This document shows, piece by piece, positions 57,290 to 64,000 of a stretch of 64,000 bases of DNA. Under the pieces are notes generated by a model. The model saw only the letters and a list, made by a program, of their open reading frames with translations, did not search any database and had not been told where the DNA came from. Positions within the stretch are counted from its first letter, which is position 1. The number at the start of each line of letters is the position of its first letter. Origin of the DNA: Oscillospiraceae bacterium (lineage in GTDB: Bacteria > Bacillota > Clostridia > Oscillospirales > CAG-272); NCBI GenBank assembly GCA_015063745.1, contig SVTO01000006.1, positions 1-64,000 of the forward strand, given 5' to 3'. The position numbers and the translations under genes are program-made.

Positions 57290-57780
57290 TCTACAAGGAA
57301 AAATTCAAGGTACAGTCCAATGATAAGATGTGTACCTTCCATAATGTAACCGCCGAAGCCAAGGAAGCCCTGAAAAAGTCCGGCATCCAAAACGGTATTC
57401 TGGTGGTTTATTCCCACCACACCACCTGCGGCGTTATCACGCAGGAATGTGCATTCGATATGTCCATGACAGGTCTGGAAACCCTCCAGCAGGACCTGAT
57501 CGAAGTATTCGAAAACATAGTTCCCACCCAGCGCAAGGAAGGTATGTACCTCCATCCCGGTCCGAAGGCGCTGAAGTTTGCCGAAGAACATGACGAAGAC
57601 GCCAGAGGCTGTCACAACACAGACGCCCATCTGCGCTCCTCCATCATCGGCAGAAGTGAGACCATCGTAATCGACGACGGCGAACTGGATCTGGGCGAAT
57701 TCGGTTTCATTTATTTCATCGACTTCGACACCACCCGTGCCCGTCAGCGTACCGTGCAGATCATGATCATCGGCGAATAA
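57286..57780 (+). CDS. YjbQ/UPF0047 family protein (copy 2)
   Basis: YSHHTTCGVITQECAFD; NTDAHLRSSIIGRSETIVI. Confidence 0.88.
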   Translation: MIYKEKFKVQSNDKMCTFHNVTAEAKEALKKSGIQNGILVVYSHHTTCGVITQECAFDMSMTGLETLQQDLIEVFENIVPTQRKEGMYLHPGPKALKFAEEHDEDARGCHNTDAHLRSSIIGRSETIVIDDGELDLGEFGFIYFIDFDTTRARQRTVQIMIIGE

Positions 57781-57807
57781 GGGACACCTGCCGAGAAGGA
57801 GAAAAGT

Positions 57808-59193
57808 ATGAAAATCGGATTATTGCCTCTTTATGTGAAGCTGTATGACGATGTGGCCTCGGATATCCGTCCGAGACTGAATGCATTTTACGAAAAAATT
57901 GCAGTATGTTTTGAAAAACGCGGTATTGAAGTGGTACGTTCCCCCTTCTGCCGCCTGAGACCCGAATTTCACGATGCCGTATCCCTTTTCGAAAGAGAAG
58001 AAGCGGATGCCATCGTTACCCTGCACATGGCATACTCTCCGTCCCTGGAAAGCATCGAAGCCCTGTGCGATACAACCCTGCCCTTAATCGTTCTGGATAC
58101 CACGGAAACCCTGGAATTCACAAACGAACAGGATCCGGAAGAGCTGATGTACTGCCACGGTATCCACGGTGTTATGGATATGTGCAGTATGCTGACCCAG
58201 AGAGGGGTTGCGTATACCATCGCCGCCGGTCATTGGGAGGATTCTGACGTGATCGAACGTGTATGCGGATATGTACGTGCCGCCGCCGCCGCAAAAGCCC
58301 TGCGCAGATCCCGTGTGGGTCTGGTGGGCGAATCCTTTGCCGGTATGGGAGACTTCCGTGTGGCCTACAGTGAACTGGCGGAACGCTTCGGCATCCGTGT
58401 GTTCAAGCCCTCCACAGCGGATCTGCGCGGATACTACGACGGCCTGACCGAAGAGGAAGTGGAAGCGGAAAAAGTCGCCAACCGCGCCCTGTATGACTTC
58501 AGCGACAATATAATCGAAAAGGAATATACGGAATCCGTCCGTTCCTGCCTTGCCCTGCGGAAATATGTGGAAAACAATGCCCTGACCGCGTTTTCCGTCA
58601 ATTTCATGCGTATCGGTCCAAACGACGCCGGTATCACCTCCATGCCTTTCCTGGAATGCTGCAAATCCATGCAGAAGGGCATCGGCTATGCGGGTGAAGG
58701 GGACGTAATGACCGCCGCATTTACCGGAGCACTGCTGGCCGGATATAAGGATACCACTTTCGTGGAAATCTTCTGTCCCGACTGGAAGAACGATCTGATC
58801 TTCCTGAGCCACATGGGTGAAGTAAACTACGGAATCGCCGATACCAAGCCTATGATCTGCCGTGCCGGACGCAAATATGCCGCTGAGGATGAATATCCCT
58901 ATGCTGGTTACGCACGCATGAAGGGCGGCAAGGGTGTATATGTGAACATCAGCCGTGCGCGGGATGATTACCGCCTGTTTGTGGCACCTGCGGAAATGCA
59001 GTCCTATGACAGCGATACCTTTACCGGCGCCATTCGTGGGTGGATGAAACCCGAAAATTACACAACCGCCGAATTCCTGGAAGAGCACAGCCGCTGGGGC
59101 GCAACCCACCACAGTATTTTTGTGTACGGCGCAACTGCGGAAGAAATGGAATACTTCGGTAAACTTCTGCAGCTGGAAACCGTGATTCTGTAA
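57808..59193 (+). CDS. L-fucose/L-arabinose isomerase family-like protein
   Basis: MKIGLLPLYVKLYDDV; RVGLVGESFAGMGDF; 461 aa, next to an FGGY kinase. Confidence 0.75.
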   Translation: MKIGLLPLYVKLYDDVASDIRPRLNAFYEKIAVCFEKRGIEVVRSPFCRLRPEFHDAVSLFEREEADAIVTLHMAYSPSLESIEALCDTTLPLIVLDTTETLEFTNEQDPEELMYCHGIHGVMDMCSMLTQRGVAYTIAAGHWEDSDVIERVCGYVRAAAAAKALRRSRVGLVGESFAGMGDFRVAYSELAERFGIRVFKPSTADLRGYYDGLTEEEVEAEKVANRALYDFSDNIIEKEYTESVRSCLALRKYVENNALTAFSVNFMRIGPNDAGITSMPFLECCKSMQKGIGYAGEGDVMTAAFTGALLAGYKDTTFVEIFCPDWKNDLIFLSHMGEVNYGIADTKPMICRAGRKYAAEDEYPYAGYARMKGGKGVYVNISRARDDYRLFVAPAEMQSYDSDTFTGAIRGWMKPENYTTAEFLEEHSRWGATHHSIFVYGATAEEMEYFGKLLQLETVIL

Positions 59194-59205
59194 GGGGATG
59201 CGGAT

Positions 59206-60567
59206 ATGACAGCTGAAAAGAATTTTATCATCGGCCTTGATATAGGTACTTCCTCCGTCAAAGGAATACTCATTGCCGCCGACGGCAGTGAACGGTATAC
59301 GGGACGGATGCCTTTTACCTACACCTGCCCGGGCAACGGCGGTGTGGAGATCCCTGCAGAGGATTATCTGAAGGCCTGCTTTGCTCTGCTTGGCGAATTG
59401 GCCTCCAAACTGCCTGCCGGTGCCGTACTGGCCGGTGTATCTGCAGCATCCGCCAGCGGAAATCTGCTGCTGCTGGATGAAAACAATGTTCCTGTCACGC
59501 CGATTTACAACTGGCAGGACAAGCGTGTCACCGATGAAACGGACAGAATTCTGCCCGGACTGGATACGGATGCCTATTTCCGTTCTACCGGCTGGGCATT
59601 CGACAAAAAGACCTTCCCGCTGGCCATGCTCTGCTGGTATAAACAGCATCATCCGGAAATTCTGTCTGACTGCGGAAAGGTGTGTATGAGTACGGAGTAT
59701 CTGTACTACCGCCTGACAGGGAAGTGGGGCATCGGCACCTCCGCCGGCACGCCCTTCTATCTGATCGATCAGGTGAGCGGTACATATAATCAGAAAATAC
59801 TGGATGTACTGGGTATTTCCGAAGATAAACTGCCGCCGGTAATGAAAACGGGCAGTATCCTCGGTACGGTTACGGCAGAAGCAGCATCCCTCTGCGGACT
59901 TCCCGCGGGAACACCGATCCTTCTCGGTACCTTCGATCATCCCAGCGCGGCCAGAGGTGTCGGTATCTGCAAAGAAGGCCAGCTCCTGCTTTCCTGCGGC
60001 ACATCCTGGGTGGGATTCTATCCCGTACAGAGCCGGGAAAAGGCTGTGGCGGCCAAAATGCTGATCGACCCCTTCCTGTCGGATAACGGCGGCCCCTGGG
60101 GTGGTATGGTTTCCCTTGCCTCCCTGTCCGGCCAGATCGAATCCTTTACCAGAGCCTACGTGGATAACAGCGATACCTGGTACCGTTCTCTGGTGGAAGA
60201 ATCGGCGAAAAGTGAAACCGGTGCCGGCGGACTGACAATCAACCTTCTGGCAGAACCCGACGAAGCACGGATCGGTCAGTTTGAAAAACGCCATATTGCC
60301 AGAGCCATTATGGAAAATACTGTAAATATGCTGGCATCCCGTATGGCGGAGATTGCAGAGGCCGGTATTGCGTGTGAAGAAGCGGTCATGGTCGGCGGCC
60401 CTTCCGAATCCCCTCTGTGGGCGGAGCTGATTGCCGAAAAGACCGGGATGCGCGTAAAGGTAATGCACGGGGCTTATGCCGGTGCTGTAGGAGCGGCTGT
60501 TCTTGCCGGGATCGGACTTGGACTGTATCCCGATGGAGAAAGTGCTTGCGCCGCTTTGGGTGACTGA
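59206..60567 (+). CDS. FGGY-family carbohydrate kinase
   Basis: FIIGLDIGTSSVKGILI; AEAGIACEEAVMVGGPSESPLWAELIAEKTG. Confidence 0.9.
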   Translation: MTAEKNFIIGLDIGTSSVKGILIAADGSERYTGRMPFTYTCPGNGGVEIPAEDYLKACFALLGELASKLPAGAVLAGVSAASASGNLLLLDENNVPVTPIYNWQDKRVTDETDRILPGLDTDAYFRSTGWAFDKKTFPLAMLCWYKQHHPEILSDCGKVCMSTEYLYYRLTGKWGIGTSAGTPFYLIDQVSGTYNQKILDVLGISEDKLPPVMKTGSILGTVTAEAASLCGLPAGTPILLGTFDHPSAARGVGICKEGQLLLSCGTSWVGFYPVQSREKAVAAKMLIDPFLSDNGGPWGGMVSLASLSGQIESFTRAYVDNSDTWYRSLVEESAKSETGAGGLTINLLAEPDEARIGQFEKRHIARAIMENTVNMLASRMAEIAEAGIACEEAVMVGGPSESPLWAELIAEKTGMRVKVMHGAYAGAVGAAVLAGIGLGLYPDGESACAALGD

Positions 60568-60586
60568 AGGATATATGAGGTGAAAG

Positions 60587-61630
60587 ATGTATAATCTGGT
60601 GATAAACGAATACGACAGACAGGTGTATGAAAAGGAATTCCGGAATTTCCTCCCCGAAACCTTTATTGACCTGCATACCCATATCTGGAAGAATACCTTC
60701 ACACCCCAGGGCGATTCCAACGGCGGTGCAACATGGACCAAGCTGGTGGCGGACGAGATGACGGCGGAGAATTTGCTGGAATCTTACAGACGTCTGTTCC
60801 CGGAAAACCATGTGACGCCCCTGGTATTCGGCGGTGTGGATCATGCGGTGGACGAGTGTAATGCGTACGTGTACGAATCGTCAAAGAAATACGGTTTTCC
60901 GATCCTGACCCGTACGGATTATGCCATGACGGCGGAGGAACTGGAAGACGAAATACGGCGCAATCATTCGCTGGGTCTGAAGCCCTACCTGACCAACTGC
61001 CCGCCCTATATTCCGCCGAAGGAACTGCGTATTTACGATTTCCTGCCCCACGAGCATCTGGAAGCGGCGAACCGCAACGGCTGGATGATCATGCTGCATA
61101 TCGCCCGTTCCGCAAGACTGCGGGATGCGGTGAACATTGCACAGCTGATGGAGATCGAAGAACGGTATCCCAATATAAAGCTGGTTGTGGCTCATATCGG
61201 ACGTGCCTATTCCCGACAGGACATCGGCGACGCCTTTGAGGTGCTGAAGAATACGAAAAATATGCTGTTCGATTTCACGGCAAATGTCTGTGACGATGCG
61301 ATCATCGAATGTATTCGTGCGGTCGGTACGGAAAGGCTGATGTTCGGCTCCGACCTGCCGATTTCCATCATGCGTATGTACCGCGTGACGGACGAAACCG
61401 GCTGGTATAAGAATGTAGTGCCGCGGGGACTGTACGGAGATGTTTCCGGGGATGCGCATATGCAGGAAAGCGATGAGAGGGACATCACGCTGATGATCTA
61501 CGAGCAGATCCGTGCCTTCAAGCGCTGTGCGATGCAGCTGCATCTGACGGATACCCAGATCGAGCAGATCATGTACACCAATGCGAAGAAGCTGCTGGCG
61601 GATACCGAAAAGGATCTGTACGGCTGCTGA
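60587..61630 (+). CDS. Amidohydrolase-family metal-dependent hydrolase
   Basis: FIDLHTHIWK (HxH), MLHIARS, VVAHIGRAYS, LMFGSDLPIS. Confidence 0.88.
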   Translation: MYNLVINEYDRQVYEKEFRNFLPETFIDLHTHIWKNTFTPQGDSNGGATWTKLVADEMTAENLLESYRRLFPENHVTPLVFGGVDHAVDECNAYVYESSKKYGFPILTRTDYAMTAEELEDEIRRNHSLGLKPYLTNCPPYIPPKELRIYDFLPHEHLEAANRNGWMIMLHIARSARLRDAVNIAQLMEIEERYPNIKLVVAHIGRAYSRQDIGDAFEVLKNTKNMLFDFTANVCDDAIIECIRAVGTERLMFGSDLPISIMRMYRVTDETGWYKNVVPRGLYGDVSGDAHMQESDERDITLMIYEQIRAFKRCAMQLHLTDTQIEQIMYTNAKKLLADTEKDLYGC

Positions 61631-61646
61631 TAAATGAACAGTATCA

Positions 61647-61678
61647 AAGGGTGAATCTTCGGGTTCACCCTTTTTGAC
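61647..61678 (+). terminator. Intrinsic terminator
   Basis: AAAGGGTGAA-TCTTCGG-GTTCACCCTTTTTG. Confidence 0.7.
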
Positions 61679-61728
61679 GAAAAATGCGGTATACCTTTTG
61701 GTAAGGTATACCGCAAATATAGCAGTAT

Positions 61729-63219
61729 TTATTTCAGGAAAGTATCAAAAAGCCCGCGTACGATCTTTTTGCCGATCTCTCTGCCGATGGTGTTCGCTGT
61801 GCTGTTGACGGCTTTCTGGAAAACGGAGGTCTTTTTTCTGCCGGAGGTTTTTCTGGCACTCTTTTCTTTTTCCTTTTTCGCCTTTTCCTTTTCTTTTTCC
61901 TCGGCTTCCTTGGCCTTAGCCGCTTCCTCTTCCGCTTCTTCCCGTTCTTTGGTGATCACTTCATAAGCGGATTCTCTGTCTTCTTCCCCCGCATACTTGT
62001 CACGCAGGGCACTTGCCAGAACCACACTCTGCAGCAGAATCGGATCCGCAGCCTTCATACTGCTCTTCGGCGGCAGAATATTGGCCTTCTGCACAATGGA
62101 AGGAATACCGTCAGGATCCAGAACGGAAACCAGCGCTTCACCGACCCCCAGCGCCTGAATGGCATCTGCTGTATCGAATGCTTCGTTTACACGGAAGGAT
62201 TTTGCGGCGGCGTTCAGTGCTTTCTGATCGTTGGGTGTGTAGGCTCTCAGGGCGTGCTGTACCCGGTTGCCGATCTGGCCGAGAACGCTTTCGGGAATAT
62301 CGGTGGGATTCTGGGTGATGAACCATACGCTGACACCCTTGGAACGGATCAGACGTACAACCTGTTCCACCTTGTCCACAAGCGCCTTCGGGGCATCGTC
62401 AAACAGCAGATGGGCTTCATCGAAGAAGAAGGCCAGCTTGGGCTTTTCAAGATCTCCCGCTTCCGGGAACATTTCGTAAATTTCGGAGAGCATCCAGAGC
62501 AAGAATGTGCCGTACAGCAGCGGATGCTGGAACAGGGTGGAACATTCCAGAATATTCATCATCCCCCGTCCGTTTTCGTCCCAATCCAGCCAGTCGGACA
62601 GATCCAGAGAAGGCTCGCCGAAGAAAATCTCTCCGCCTTCATCCTCAAGGGTGAGCAGGGCACGCTGGATGGCACCGATGGTCTGGGTGGAAATATTGCC
62701 GTAGGTCAGCTTGTATTCCTTGGCATTGTCGCCGACAAACTGTACCATGGCACGCAGGTCCTTCAGATCAATCAGCAGCAGTTCTTTTTCGTCCGCTACT
62801 CTGAAAACGATCCGGAGAACGCCGGTCTGTGTATCATTCAGCCCCAGCAGTCTGGCAAGCAGTTCGGGACCCATTTCGGAAATGGTGGTACGTACCGGCA
62901 GTCCCTGTTTGCCGTAAACATCCCAGAACTGTACAGGATAGGATGTATAGGAAAAATCGGTCAGACCCATGGTGTCGATACTGCGGCGGATGTGCTTGTT
63001 CTCCGTACCGGGAGTTGCCATACCGGAAAGGTCGCCTTTGATATCCGCAATAAACGTGGGTACGCCCATATCTGAAAAGGATTCCGCAAGTACCTTCAGC
63101 GTAACCGTTTTACCCGTACCGGTAGCACCCGCAATCAGTCCGTGACGGTTTGCCATGGAAGGTTCCAGAAATACTTTCTCCTCACCGGTTGCCAGCCAGA
63201 TTTTATGGGTATCTTTCAT
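61729..63219 (-). CDS. HerA-like ATPase/helicase (DUF853 type)
   Basis: LIAGATGTGKTVTLKVLAESFSDMGVPTFIADIKGDLSG; FFFDEAHLLFDDAPKALVDKVEQVVRLIRSKGV; several in-frame ATGs near the start. Confidence 0.9.
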   Translation of the reverse strand: MKDTHKIWLATGEEKVFLEPSMANRHGLIAGATGTGKTVTLKVLAESFSDMGVPTFIADIKGDLSGMATPGTENKHIRRSIDTMGLTDFSYTSYPVQFWDVYGKQGLPVRTTISEMGPELLARLLGLNDTQTGVLRIVFRVADEKELLLIDLKDLRAMVQFVGDNAKEYKLTYGNISTQTIGAIQRALLTLEDEGGEIFFGEPSLDLSDWLDWDENGRGMMNILECSTLFQHPLLYGTFLLWMLSEIYEMFPEAGDLEKPKLAFFFDEAHLLFDDAPKALVDKVEQVVRLIRSKGVSVWFITQNPTDIPESVLGQIGNRVQHALRAYTPNDQKALNAAAKSFRVNEAFDTADAIQALGVGEALVSVLDPDGIPSIVQKANILPPKSSMKAADPILLQSVVLASALRDKYAGEEDRESAYEVITKEREEAEEEAAKAKEAEEKEKEKAKKEKEKSARKTSGRKKTSVFQKAVNSTANTIGREIGKKIVRGLFDTFLK

Positions 63220-63403
63220 ATACATACTGCTTTCCTCCAAGGTGTTTCATGATTATATTTATTATAGCAGATTTTCTCCCGTTTGTCATCCGAAATTATA
63301 AAAAACTTTGTGGCATATCACTTTTTCTCCCCGTATCCGGCAGAAAAATACCATGCCGTGTCATCTGAGAACCTGATTTTCATCCGCATACCCTCGAAAA
63401 CTC

Positions 63404-63432
63404 TTGCAAACCGCTTTGGAATGTGGTATACT
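63404..63432 (+). promoter_or_regulatory. Promoter upstream of the tRNA-Arg tandem
   Basis: TTGCAA-N17-TATACT. Confidence 0.65.
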
Positions 63433-63454
63433 ATAGTGACAGCACAACAAGCAG

Positions 63455-63525
63455 GTCTCTGTACCTCAGTAGGATAGAGGGTTCGCCTCCTAAGCGTTAA
63501 GCCGTTCAAGTCCAAATCTTGTATA
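63455..63525 (+). pseudogene. Degenerate tRNA-Arg(CCT) 5' half
   Basis: GTCTCTGTACCTCAGTAGGATAGAGGGTTCGCCTCCTAAGC matches the intact copy with 3 mismatches in 41 nt; no T arm or acceptor 3' strand. Confidence 0.7.
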
Positions 63526-63556
63526 TTTGCTGCATATATATTCAAAAAGTGAATAA

Positions 63557-63633
63557 GTCTCCGTACCTCAGTAGGATAGAGGGTCTGCCTCCTAAGCAGG
63601 ACGTCGGCGGTTCGAGCCCGCCCGGGGACGCCA
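63557..63633 (+). tRNA. tRNA-Arg (anticodon CCT), CCA encoded
   Basis: GTCTCCG...TCTGC-CTCCTAA-GCAGG...GGCGGTTCGAGCCCGCC-CGGGGAC-GCCA. Confidence 0.93.
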
Positions 63634-63637
63634 TTTT

Positions 63638-63669
63638 GTGCCGATTTCGTAAGATTTCGGCACTTTTTT
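63638..63669 (+). terminator. Intrinsic terminator of tRNA-Arg
   Basis: GTGCCGA...TCGGCACTTTTTT. Confidence 0.75.
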
Positions 63670-63811
63670 ATGTTTCTTGGCTATTTATTTACATTTCATG
63701 GAAATCTTATTGTACCAGGCATAATCTGTATGCAGTATGTATATTTGCTAATTGGACTTGAACGGTTTTTAGGGGCTTGCTAAGAATTTCGATTACTTTG
63801 CTAATAGATTC

Positions 63812-64000
63812 TTAGCAGGAGGCGTTTGATCCGTTTGCTATCAATGCCGCCAGCGTGTTTGCAAGTTCAGGATTCTTCTGGAGTTGATCGATTAAAGCTG
63901 CAAGATCTAACGTCTGCTGTTTGGGTTCTTCAGGCGGTTTTACCTCACGGAGATCACGAGTACCGTAAAATGCAGCTTCAAATTTCTGAGCATTTACCTT
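63812..64000 (-). CDS. C-terminal part of an unknown protein (runs off the window edge)
   Basis: ...KVNAQKFEAAFYGTRDLREVKPPEEPKQQTLDLAALIDQLQKNPELANTLAALIANGSNASC*. Confidence 0.55.
   Translation of the reverse strand, partial: KVNAQKFEAAFYGTRDLREVKPPEEPKQQTLDLAALIDQLQKNPELANTLAALIANGSNASC

Noticed and set aside
58084-60741. 885-aa minus-strand ORF antisense to the isomerase and FGGY kinase
   Set aside because: Longest antisense ORF in the window but spans two well-supported genes; sequence is low-quality, Cys/His/Gly/Phe-rich.
61729-63219. HerA-like ATPase as part of an anti-phage defence system
   Set aside because: DUF853-type HerA homologs are common stand-alone genes; no NurA, SIR2 or other defence partner nearby.
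1-64000. CRISPR array, rRNA operon, transposase or phage structural genes
   Set aside because: No regularly spaced direct repeats and no such gene families found in the supplied ORFs; only a possible att-like tRNA remnant at the right edge.

Overview
This 64 kb window looks like chromosome from a spore-forming, gut-type Clostridia/Oscillospiraceae-like bacterium; that taxonomy is inferred from gene style and spoVA genes. Most of it is ordinary: an rsuA-type pseudouridine synthase, tex, a UgpC/MsmK-type ATPase, sbcDC, a complete hisZGDCBHA-F-IE operon, a heterodimeric ABC exporter, metNIQ, spoVAD/spoVAE, a flippase, a HerA-like ATPase and tRNAs (Gln, Glu, Arg). Accessory parts are more interesting: (i) a carbohydrate regulon at about 48.7-61.6 kb. 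It pairs a ribose-type ABC importer and a URO-D-family protein, divergent from an AraC regulator and a SIS - YjbQ - archaeal-type-TPI-like - YjbQ - FucI/AraA-like isomerase - FGGY kinase - amidohydrolase operon. I cannot match it to a pathway I know. (ii) A promoter / Cys-rich leader peptide / antiterminator / terminator arrangement upstream of metNIQ, suggesting cysteine-responsive attenuation. (iii) Four tandem divergent nucleoside hydrolases. (iv) An MBOAT/SGNH polysaccharide-acylation locus whose two SGNH proteins are fused to leucine-rich repeats in opposite domain orders. (v) Tandem mosaic GH29 fucosidases, one lacking the conserved His of the HWG motif. (vi) A degenerate tRNA-Arg half upstream of an intact copy. 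All calls come from reading the sequence and the supplied translations; no database search was run.
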